Of a DNA stretch of 11,860 nt, positions 6,127 through 11,860 are shown in pieces. Made by a program: the position numbers and the translations under genes. The stretch is from Candidatus Methanophagales archaeon (GTDB lineage Archaea; Halobacteriota; Syntropharchaeia; Alkanophagales; Methanospirareceae), in NCBI GenBank assembly GCA_021161765.1, contig JAGGZZ010000098.1:1-11860 (forward strand), written 5' to 3'. Below the pieces are notes generated by a model. It was given only the letters and a program-made list of their open reading frames with translations, did no database searches and was not told where the DNA came from. The stretch's first letter is position 1. Each line of letters starts with the position of its first letter.

Positions 6127-6933
6127 TCAATTTCTTTCAATACTTTCAGCTCTATCTCCACATTGTCTTACAGGTCTTATAGGCACGATATAAGGTCTCT
6201 CATCGTGATTGTTCACTTTCACTTCAACACCGTAAACATGTTTTATATTTTCAGGGGTTAGCACTGAAGCAGGATTTCCAGCGGCAAAAATCTTACCGCC
6301 GTTCATCATTATTATCCTACCAGCGTATCTTGAAGCCAAGTTGAGGTCGTGGATAGCCATAATCGCCGCGATCCCCTTTTCTCTCACGATGTTTTTTATG
6401 ATGTCCATCACTTCAAGCTGGTGTCTGATGTCGAGGTTAGAGGTAGGCTCGTCGAGCAAAAGAACCTCAGGTTCTTGCGTGAGCGCCCTCGCTATAAATA
6501 CCTTCTGTTGTTGACCGCCGCTGAGTTCGTTAATGTCGCGCATGGCGAGGTCTTCGATGTCCAGCAATTGCAGGGTTTCTAAAACCTTTTCAGTGTCTTC
6601 TTCGCTGCTTTTCCAGCCGAGATGAGGGCGTCTACCCATGAGAACCGTGTCGAAGACCGTAGCAGGAAAGACCTGAGCAGAACTTTGTGGGATGTACCCC
6701 ACTTTTCTGGCAAGTTCCATCAGATGCATCTCTTTTATATCCCGTCCATCCAGCAGTATGTCTCCACGCTGAGGCTTTAAAATCCTGTCTATACACCGCA
6801 GCAGAGTGGATTTCCCTGCTCCATTTGGACCCACCACGCTTAACATCTCAGATGCGGCAAGCTCTATGGATACATCCTTGAGTACCTGCACACTTCCATA
6901 GCTGAACTCAACATCTTTTACTTTTAGTTTCAT
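6127..6933 (-). CDS. Importer ATPase, FecE/BtuD-like (metal chelate or cobamide uptake)
   Basis: ATPase of a type II ABC importer for iron-siderophore, haem or cobamide-like ligands, 268 residues. Walker A GPNGAGKST at 35-43, Q-loop Gln83 (YIPQSS), signature LSGGQQQKV at 137-145, Walker B VLLLDEPTSNLD from 157 and switch His195 (AIHDLNLASRYAG) are all intact. The C-terminal extension KHVYGVEVKVNNHDERPYIV continuing PIRPV is characteristic of archaeal members. The ATG at 6933 lies 1 nt after the permease stop codon (TAA, 6937-6935), so the pair is co-translated. No substrate-binding protein gene is visible in the window, so the ligand (Fe-chelate, cobamide or another metal complex) cannot be fixed. 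The gene's 3' end is duplicated as a relic at 4271-4304. Confidence 0.94.
   Translation of the reverse strand: MKLKVKDVEFSYGSVQVLKDVSIELAASEMLSVVGPNGAGKSTLLRCIDRILKPQRGDILLDGRDIKEMHLMELARKVGYIPQSSAQVFPATVFDTVLMGRRPHLGWKSSEEDTEKVLETLQLLDIEDLAMRDINELSGGQQQKVFIARALTQEPEVLLLDEPTSNLDIRHQLEVMDIIKNIVREKGIAAIMAIHDLNLASRYAGRIIMMNGGKIFAAGNPASVLTPENIKHVYGVEVKVNNHDERPYIVPIRPVRQCGDRAESIERN
6170..6203 (-). repeat. 34-bp direct repeat, intact copy (inside the importer ATPase gene)
   Basis: Partner of the relic at 4271-4304, same orientation, 29/34 identical. The two copies bracket the ABC-2 ATPase/permease pair about 1.9 kb apart. Confidence 0.7.
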
Positions 6934-6934
6934 T

Positions 6935-8026
6935 TTACCAATACTCCCTTCTCTTTCTTCTTATTATCAAGTAAAGGAACATAGGACCGCCCATGAAGGC
7001 TGTCAGCACACCTACCGGGAGGATTACAGGTGCGATGATTGTTCTGGCAACGGTATCAGCGCCAAGCAAAAGTGCGGCACCGAAAAGACCAGAAGCAGGA
7101 ATTAAAAACCTGTTGTCTCCACCGATAACCATTCTGCACATGTGTGGAGCAACCAATCCTATGAATCCAATGGTTCCAACGAAGCTTATGATTCCTGCAG
7201 TTAGCAAAGTAGCAATCATCAATATAAAGATTCTGGTTCGCTCGACATTCACGCCGAGGCTTTTCGCAGTCTCATCCCCAGCACCCATGACATTAACGTC
7301 CCATGACTTCCACATAAGCAGGGGAACACAGACTGCAAGCACGATAGAAACAGGGAGAAGGTCTTTCCATAAAGCTCTTCCAAGACTGCCAACCATCCAA
7401 AATACTGCCATTTTTACCGCTTCTGCTTCAGCAAAGTATTCTATCAAGGTCGTCGCCGCACCAAAGATATATAACATCGCGATACCAGCAAGAACCATTG
7501 TCTCGGGGGTAGCTCTTCGGTAGCGTGTCAATCCGAGGATAATAAAAGTGGGAATTAGAGCGAAGAAGAATGCATTTCCTATGATGAGATACTCCCCCGC
7601 GATGAAACCTGCACTAAAAGTAATCGCAAGAGCAGCGCCAAATCCCGCACCTGCGGATATTCCCAAGGTAAAAGGGCTTGCAAGTGGATTCCTTAAAATC
7701 CCTTGCATCATCGTGCCCGCAACCGCAAGTCCTATTCCAGCTAAAATACCCATTAAGATGCGTGGCAGTCTCAAGTTCCATATAACAACGTCTGCAAGCC
7801 AGCGTGTGTGGAAATGATCAGGAAAGAATCGGTGAAGAATTGTAGAATACGTTTCGAGGAAGGTGATATTAGCAGAGCCAAGCGTTGCCGCTACGCCTGC
7901 GATAATAAAGATTAAGGCGAGGGAAAAGAGAATAAAGAGTATCTTCCTTCCAACAAACTTTTTGTATTCCGCTTTTATTTCCGCGCTCTTTCCCGTTCCG
8001 GATATTGTCTCACCACTCGAGGTCAT
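6935..8026 (-). CDS. FecCD/BtuC-family importer permease
   Basis: Membrane subunit of a type II ABC importer, 363 residues, forming a homodimeric channel of about ten helices per subunit. After a hydrophilic N-terminus (1-26) the first helix is at about 28-50. Family motifs are clear: NLRLPRILMGILAGIGLAVA, GTMMQGILRNPLASPFTLGI with NPLASP at 113-118, and GTIGFIGLVAPHMCRMVIGG at 284-303, the cytoplasmic coupling region. The basic tail IRRKRREYW fits a cytoplasmic C-terminus. The ATG at 8026 is preceded by an A-run rather than a Shine-Dalgarno site, with a good TATA box 41-48 nt upstream. It is the first gene of the importer unit, followed 1 nt after its stop by the ATPase. Ligand class: siderophore, haem or cobamide; not decidable without the binding protein. 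Confidence 0.94.
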   Translation of the reverse strand: MTSSGETISGTGKSAEIKAEYKKFVGRKILFILFSLALIFIIAGVAATLGSANITFLETYSTILHRFFPDHFHTRWLADVVIWNLRLPRILMGILAGIGLAVAGTMMQGILRNPLASPFTLGISAGAGFGAALAITFSAGFIAGEYLIIGNAFFFALIPTFIILGLTRYRRATPETMVLAGIAMLYIFGAATTLIEYFAEAEAVKMAVFWMVGSLGRALWKDLLPVSIVLAVCVPLLMWKSWDVNVMGAGDETAKSLGVNVERTRIFILMIATLLTAGIISFVGTIGFIGLVAPHMCRMVIGGDNRFLIPASGLFGAALLLGADTVARTIIAPVILPVGVLTAFMGGPMFLYLIIRRKRREYW

Positions 8027-8059
8027 TTTTTTGTTAATTATATGAAATAGATAACATTT

Positions 8060-8097
8060 GATACCCTATATAAACTTTTCGATATTTTATTGGTATC
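8060..8097 (-). promoter_or_regulatory. Importer promoter: TATA box inside an inverted repeat
   Basis: The minus strand reads TTTATATA at 8074-8067, which would start transcription near 8045 and give a leader of about 19 nt before ATG 8026. The box lies between inverted GATACC (8060-8065) and GGTATC (8092-8097). Two 6-bp arms straddling a TATA box could be a repressor operator, for example one responding to metal; the arms are short and could be chance. Confidence 0.55.
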
Positions 8098-8138
8098 TTC
8101 AAAAACCTATAATTTATCGCTTTTTAGTTTTAAAAATC

Positions 8139-8152
8139 TTTTCTTAAGAAAA
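8139..8152. other. Perfect 14-bp palindrome after the radical SAM gene
   Basis: TTTTCTTAAGAAAA is a perfect palindrome 13 nt beyond the radical SAM stop codon, in an AT-rich 139-bp intergenic stretch that also holds the importer promoter. It could be a transcription-end element or a regulator site; nothing in the sequence decides between them. Confidence 0.4.
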
Positions 8153-8165
8153 TCCACACTACAAA

Positions 8166-9017
8166 TCACCATATACACTTACTGCACACTGAATGAATCT
8201 TCATATTAACCAAAAAATTTCCGTATTCCTTTGATCTAAAGATATTTCTCATCCCTTCCTCTATGTCTCCAACATAAAATTCCGGTAAAAAGCAACATGG
8301 CGTGACTCTACCATCATAAGTAACAAAAATCGTGCTTTTAACAACTCTACATGGCAATGTGTGTTTCTTTGGCAGATAAATTTTAAAATTCGATTCTTTT
8401 TCAAGTGCTTTTACTTTATCAAACAATTCCTCTTCTTCCTTTTTTGAAAGAGATTCGAATTCCTTATTAACGTTATATGTATTAAATAACCTATGCAGTA
8501 CCGCAGCATCAGCCCCAATTTCGTTTGCTTTTCTAATTACTTCAAATACCTCATCAACATTGCCTTTATACAACGTGATATCAAAAAATGTTCTTAGTGT
8601 TGATTTCTCCTTTTTCTTCTCCCTTATCAACTCTATAACATTATCCATGCTTTTCATTAAAATGTTCATGTCATAAAATCCAAATGCAATATCGTCTAAT
8701 CCAGAATTGAGGATATTGTCAATATTATCGCCGACTAACGTGCCATTAGTTGTAAGGCTTGTCCTCACTCCCCGCTTTTTTGCATATTCAATCATCTGAA
8801 ATATTTCCCTGTTTAGTAAAGGTTCTCCCCACCCGTGCAGTGCAACTTCTCTGAAATTATAAGAATCAACAATCCATTTAAAATTATCAAAAGGCATAAA
8901 ACCAGTATTTGATTCAAGATTTTTTCTCATACATATCTCACAGTCGAGATTACAATTCCTACTAACCTCTACCTGGAGTATACGATACCTGAACAACTTC
9001 CATAATCCCGCAAGCAT
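8166..9017 (-). CDS. Radical SAM protein with SPASM-like C-terminal cysteines
   Basis: Radical SAM enzyme of 283 residues, probably cytosolic. The SAM-binding cluster motif CNLDCEIC (Cys22, 26, 29; CX3CX2C) is followed by the GGE-like motif GWGEPLLNRE at 62-70 and SLTTNGTL at 87-94. The C-terminal third has Cys223, Cys241-Cys242, Cys278 and Cys281 (VTPCCF and CSKC), a pattern of SPASM/twitch domains that bind an auxiliary [4Fe-4S] cluster. Such enzymes include peptide-modifying sactisynthases and PqqE/MftC types, as well as small-molecule enzymes. No RRE peptide-recognition domain is evident at the N-terminus. The ATG at 9017 lies 4 nt after the stop codon of a 47-codon gene, indicating translational coupling; that peptide is a candidate substrate or partner. 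The protein ends CSKCIW, slightly short after the last Cys. Stop is TGA. Confidence 0.9.
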   Translation of the reverse strand: MLAGLWKLFRYRILQVEVSRNCNLDCEICMRKNLESNTGFMPFDNFKWIVDSYNFREVALHGWGEPLLNREIFQMIEYAKKRGVRTSLTTNGTLVGDNIDNILNSGLDDIAFGFYDMNILMKSMDNVIELIREKKKEKSTLRTFFDITLYKGNVDEVFEVIRKANEIGADAAVLHRLFNTYNVNKEFESLSKKEEEELFDKVKALEKESNFKIYLPKKHTLPCRVVKSTIFVTYDGRVTPCCFLPEFYVGDIEEGMRNIFRSKEYGNFLVNMKIHSVCSKCIW

Positions 9018-9021
9018 TTTA

Positions 9022-9165
9022 TTACCGCAGCAACGCTTTAATTTTGCCCCTGAAGGTTACAATTAGTACGGCGCCTAACGCTCCCAAAGCCACAAGTTGG
9101 CTTATCAATGTCGCTCCTCCTGCACTAATTACCCCTCCAGCGGTTACGGCTACTGGCACACACAT
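9022..9165 (-). CDS. 47-residue hydrophobic peptide, candidate substrate or partner of the radical SAM protein
   Basis: I do not recognise this gene. The frame begins MCVPVAVTAGGVISAGGATL, continues ISQLVALGALGAVLIVTF, and ends with the basic tail RGKIKALLR before TAA. Support that it is real: a perfect AGGAGGTG Shine-Dalgarno 11 nt before ATG 9165; only 30 nt from the TPR stop and 4 nt to the radical SAM start; and a composition that makes sense, with one hydrophobic helix (about 12-37) and a positively charged C-terminus suggesting a single-span membrane peptide with its C-terminus inside. An AGG(V/A)(I/T)(S/L) unit occurs twice (9-14, 15-20) and Cys2 directly follows Met. Its place immediately before a SPASM-type radical SAM gene is the layout of ribosomally made modified peptides, but a plain small membrane protein is equally possible. 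Confidence 0.7.
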   Translation of the reverse strand: MCVPVAVTAGGVISAGGATLISQLVALGALGAVLIVTFRGKIKALLR

Positions 9166-9176
9166 TTTTTATTCAG

Positions 9177-9184
9177 CACCTCCT
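9177..9184 (-). promoter_or_regulatory. Perfect Shine-Dalgarno site of the 47-codon gene
   Basis: AGGAGGTG on the minus strand (9184-9177), 11 nt upstream of ATG 9165 and 11 nt after the TPR stop codon. It is the strongest ribosome-binding site in the window and the main reason to treat the small frame as a gene. Confidence 0.8.
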
Positions 9185-9195
9185 ATTACCCTTTA

Positions 9196-10650
9196 TCATA
9201 ATTTATTTAATAATTCCTCTACTTCTTCTACTTTATGTTTCGCTCCTCCTGGCTTCTTATACAGTTCTATTGCCATTTCAAAATACTCTCTTGCCTTCTC
9301 CGTTTCATTTATCTGTGAATAGACAACACCTAAACTTCTATGCGCCTCATTGTAATGGTTCATGTGACCAAACTCACGGTCTGACATGGTCTTTAATTCT
9401 ATTACCTTTTTGAAATCTGAAATCGCTCTATCATATTCTTTGAGTCCCATATAACTTAGCCCACGTTCATAATATGCTCCCGGTATAGTTATGCCACCCC
9501 TATCAATTTGTTTCGTACATAATTCTATCGCCTTTTCAAAATATTCTTTCGCCCTTTTCTCGTCACCTTTTTTCGAATATATCATACCCAAGTATCTATG
9601 TGCCTCTGCCTCGAAGTGTGATTCGTAATCATCTATTACCTTCTTGAAATCTGGAATCGCCTTATCATACTCTTTAAGGCTATAATAGCACATTCCTCTG
9701 CATACATACGCATAGTATCCTTCTGCATCGCCCTCTGCCTCAGTTAAATCAACGTATTTCTTGCTCAATTCAAGTGCCTTATCATATTGCCTTAAATCTA
9801 AATAAACAAATGCTTGATGACCAACTGCCGTCATAAGCTCCGGGTATAATTCCATTGCTTTGAGGTAATCTGAAGTTGCCTTATCTTGCTCTTCCATATA
9901 TAAATATGCTCTTGCCCTACTTGCATATACCCCCGCTAAACCTTTATTACCTACTCTTTGTACTATTAGACTTTCTGATTTAAGCGCCTTATCATATTCT
10001 GCGATTGCTCTCTTCATCTCTTCATAACTATCGCCATACCTATAATACGCATTTCCTTTTCCTGCATACGCTAATACATACAGAGGGTCTAATCCAAGTA
10101 CTTTATCGAAATCTGCAAGTGCTTTATTATATTTATCCTCGATCCCCCGGGGAAAAGCTGATGACGGAAGTTTCATATAGTAGTGAAAGAACTGACAGTA
10201 AGCAAGTCCTCGATTATAGTATGCATCTACATAATCGGGTTTTAATTCTATCGCTTTACTAAAATCAGAAACTGCACTTTCAAATGGTTTTGAATTATAA
10301 TAGCTTCCAGTTGCAAAATAACTAAGTCCTCGATTGAAGTATGCTATTGCATAATCAGGTTTCAATGCTATTGCTTTGTTGTAGTCAGAGATTGCCTTAT
10401 CGTATTCTTTAAGTTCGGAATGGGCAAGACCACGGTTGTTGTATGCGAATGCATTATTTGGGTTTAATTCTATCGCTTTATTAAAATAAGAAATTGCCTT
10501 GTTGTAATTTCCCTTTTGATACTCTTCAATTCCCAAATTATTGTATTTTTCTTTCCCTTGCGCATAAATGATAGACCCTACAACTAAAGCCATTAAGATT
10601 ATCACAATTATACCTATTATGATTCTACTTTTGCCGCCTTTGTTCGTCAT
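9196..10650 (-). CDS. Membrane-anchored tetratricopeptide repeat protein
   Basis: A 484-residue protein. An N-terminal basic stretch (MTNKGGKSR) precedes one hydrophobic segment at about 10-30 (IIIGIIVIILMALVVGSIIY), a signal anchor that would leave the rest outside the membrane. The remainder is built of about nine or ten TPR units of 34 residues with the usual W/Y-LG-Y-A-F-A-P pattern: YNNLGIEEYQKGNYNKAISY, AYNNRGLAHSELKEYDKAIS, AYFNRGLSYFATGSYYNSKP and others, two of them carrying insertions. TPR arrays bind partner proteins; no catalytic residues are expected. The ATG at 10650 has a good Shine-Dalgarno (AAAGGTGA at 10664-10657, 6 nt spacing), 30 nt after the chelatase-like gene. The small peptide gene follows 30 nt beyond its stop. 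It could scaffold the peptide/radical SAM pair or act independently. Confidence 0.9.
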   Translation of the reverse strand: MTNKGGKSRIIIGIIVIILMALVVGSIIYAQGKEKYNNLGIEEYQKGNYNKAISYFNKAIELNPNNAFAYNNRGLAHSELKEYDKAISDYNKAIALKPDYAIAYFNRGLSYFATGSYYNSKPFESAVSDFSKAIELKPDYVDAYYNRGLAYCQFFHYYMKLPSSAFPRGIEDKYNKALADFDKVLGLDPLYVLAYAGKGNAYYRYGDSYEEMKRAIAEYDKALKSESLIVQRVGNKGLAGVYASRARAYLYMEEQDKATSDYLKAMELYPELMTAVGHQAFVYLDLRQYDKALELSKKYVDLTEAEGDAEGYYAYVCRGMCYYSLKEYDKAIPDFKKVIDDYESHFEAEAHRYLGMIYSKKGDEKRAKEYFEKAIELCTKQIDRGGITIPGAYYERGLSYMGLKEYDRAISDFKKVIELKTMSDREFGHMNHYNEAHRSLGVVYSQINETEKAREYFEMAIELYKKPGGAKHKVEEVEELLNKL

Positions 10651-10680
10651 TTTTTATCACCTTTAATGGTTATTGTATCT

Positions 10681-11860
10681 TTATCCCCAAACAGCCTGCA
10701 AATCGTTCAACAAGCTTCGCTCTCGCTCCTGAATAATAATATCCTGCACTGCCTGCGATGTTAAATCAGCGATGGGATAATATTTACCTCCAGAATAGCT
10801 TGCTATCTCTCTGCAGTATCCAAGTTGCATTTTTATAAACGATTTGCTAACCATTTCGGTATCAATCACGATTACATGAATGCCCTTGGCTCGTGCCTGC
10901 TCCGCGAGTGCCACCAATTCCCGTTCAATCTCTTTATTTTCTCCTGATGAAACATTTGCACGACCGTCAGAAATTAACAGCAGGACGGCTATCGCACCTT
11001 CATCCTTCTGCTTCTCCGCCATCAGTAGATTTAATCCTCGTTCCAAACCCGCTGCTAACGGTGTTCTTCCTCCTGTTGGTAGTTCCTTCAATCTTTTGTA
11101 TGCTAAATCCATGCTTGAACATAGAGGAAGCAGCGTATCTGCCTGGTTACCTCTAAACGCAACCAGTCCAACCTTGTCTCTTTGTTGATATGAATCCAGT
11201 AATAAAGAGAGAACAGCACCTTTCGCACTTTCCATTCTTCGATTCGCACCCATTGACCCCGATGCATCCACAATGAACATCGTTGCTGTTGATACTTTTC
11301 CTACTCGAATCTTCTCTCGAATATCCTGGGTTTTTACAATAACAGCTAAATCAGAGTCAGTATCCAACCCCCTTTCTTTTTGATAGGGCGCGGATGCACG
11401 TATTGTAGCATCAAGTGCAACATCCTTCATTTCTCCTTTCGGGAATCCATGCCGCACATACTTCCCGTTATTGCGAAGAGAGAGAGTAGGAACTCTTCTT
11501 CCGGAAATCTTCCTGCGATACGTTCTATCTCTCTTTTGTTTTTGTCTTACTACGCTTGTGTCAATCGAGTCTCCGATATTAAAAACAGATTCTTTTTGTG
11601 GTTCTTTTATGTCCTCGTTGTCATCTTCACTTTTGGGATTTTTGTCGAGTTGCTCATTTTTATGCTTATGCTCACTATCTCCCTTCTTTTCTCTTTTCTC
11701 TTCCCTTTCTTTCCTTTGCTGCTGTTGCTGCTGCTTATTCTCTTCTCTCTCCTCTTTATGCTGCTTTTTTTTGTCGGACATCATATCATCGAGTTTTTCA
11801 GTATCCAAACTTGGGGGCTCAAATGGCTTTCTGCGCATTCTGTGTGGCAGTGCTAATTCC
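10681..11860 (-). CDS. ChlD/BchD-like chelatase subunit, C-terminal part (5' end off the right edge)
   Basis: Homologue of the D subunit of magnesium/cobalt chelatases, AAA+ proteins that drive metal insertion into tetrapyrroles. The frame is open to the window edge: before the Met at 11838 it reads ELALPHR, giving ELALPHRMRRKPFE, which is the end of the AAA+ lid in the ChlI/ChlD family, so that Met is internal. In the 392 visible residues, a Lys/Glu/Gln-rich linker (about 27-85, with six Gln in a row) precedes a von Willebrand A domain. The MIDAS metal-binding residues are present: DASGSM at 198-203, Thr266 in TGGRTPLAAGL and Asp298 in LLISDGRAN. The N-terminal ATPase, if fused, lies outside. 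It heads the visible group with the TPR, peptide and radical SAM genes. The large subunit CobN/ChlH is not visible, so substrate metal is unknown. Stop is TAA. Confidence 0.9.
   Translation of the reverse strand, partial: ELALPHRMRRKPFEPPSLDTEKLDDMMSDKKKQHKEEREENKQQQQQQRKEREEKREKKGDSEHKHKNEQLDKNPKSEDDNEDIKEPQKESVFNIGDSIDTSVVRQKQKRDRTYRRKISGRRVPTLSLRNNGKYVRHGFPKGEMKDVALDATIRASAPYQKERGLDTDSDLAVIVKTQDIREKIRVGKVSTATMFIVDASGSMGANRRMESAKGAVLSLLLDSYQQRDKVGLVAFRGNQADTLLPLCSSMDLAYKRLKELPTGGRTPLAAGLERGLNLLMAEKQKDEGAIAVLLLISDGRANVSSGENKEIERELVALAEQARAKGIHVIVIDTEMVSKSFIKMQLGYCREIASYSGGKYYPIADLTSQAVQDIIIQERERSLLNDLQAVWG

Noticed and set aside
6993..7523. Plus-strand open frame inside the importer permease
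   Set aside because: Complement of a high-confidence membrane protein gene; no start signal or family match.
9044..9322. Plus-strand frame over the small peptide region
   Set aside because: No Shine-Dalgarno or family features, and it is antisense to the peptide gene and the TPR C-terminus, both of which have stronger coding signals.
9196..10650. Repeated DNA pattern suggestive of a CRISPR or tandem array
   Set aside because: Spacing is about 102 bp and the similarity follows the 34-residue TPR protein repeat; units are diverged and there are no exact repeats with spacers.
11811..11838. Met at 11838 as the start of the chelatase subunit
   Set aside because: The frame stays open upstream and encodes ELALPHR, which completes a conserved AAA+ lid motif, so this Met is internal.
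11380..11856. Plus-strand hydrophobic frame that looks like a membrane protein
   Set aside because: It is the complement of the Lys/Glu/Gln-rich linker of the chelatase subunit, which automatically reads as Leu/Phe/Ser-rich on the other strand.
1..11860. tRNA, rRNA, CRISPR or insertion-sequence transposase genes
   Set aside because: No cloverleaf, rRNA-like segment, regular repeat-spacer array or transposase motif was seen by eye; a tRNAscan or Rfam search was not possible.

Overview
The window looks like a piece of a euryarchaeal chromosome. It holds ribosomal protein S4e (a family absent from bacteria), a VAT-type Cdc48 ATPase, archaeal TATA boxes (TTTATATA, TTTAAATA) upstream of several genes, and Shine-Dalgarno sites such as AGGAGGTG. 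A NifH-like protein beside FecCD/BtuC-type importer genes and a ChlD-type chelatase subunit is a gene mix common in methanogens and ANME-type (methane- or alkane-oxidising) archaea. That lineage placement is inference; no marker in the window fixes it. Every intact gene lies on the minus strand, so genes are read from high to low coordinates.

Right part (11860 to 8166): a tightly spaced, probably co-transcribed set. It starts with the C-terminal part of a ChlD/BchD-like chelatase subunit whose 5' end is outside the window. After 30 nt comes a membrane-anchored TPR protein, then a 47-residue hydrophobic peptide gene (9165-9022) with a perfect Shine-Dalgarno site, then, 4 nt later, a radical SAM protein with a SPASM-like cysteine-rich C-terminus. 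The peptide plus radical SAM pair is the most likely undescribed system here.

Middle (8165 to 4263): a promoter with a TATA box inside a short inverted repeat drives a FecCD/BtuC-like permease and its ATPase, which import a metal chelate or cobamide. They are followed by a DrrAB-like ABC-2 ATPase/permease pair joined by a 4-nt ATGA overlap. Just past the ABC-2 pair is a 34-bp relic (29/34 identical) of the importer ATPase's 3' end, so the ABC-2 cassette is bracketed by direct repeats and may be an insertion or the product of a duplication.

Left-middle (4262 to 3042): a truncated four-helix-bundle (S23/IVP-like) gene flanked by G-rich direct repeats. Next is a NifH-family iron protein gene that is interrupted twice: a 2-nt frameshift, and an in-frame TAG followed by 37 codons that still match the NifH tail. 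None of the ten other genes whose ends are visible terminates with TAG.

Left end (3041 to 1): Cdc48 with its own promoter; a plus-strand relic of a HEPN-domain gene overlapping a hairpin at the cdc48 stop codon; and the first 176 codons of rps4e, which here sits directly downstream of cdc48 with a promoter of its own rather than behind other ribosomal protein genes.

How the parts may fit: chelatase subunit, chelate/cobamide importer and NifH-like reductase share a metal-tetrapyrrole theme, but no substrate-binding protein, CobN or NifD-like partner is visible, so this link is only suggestive.
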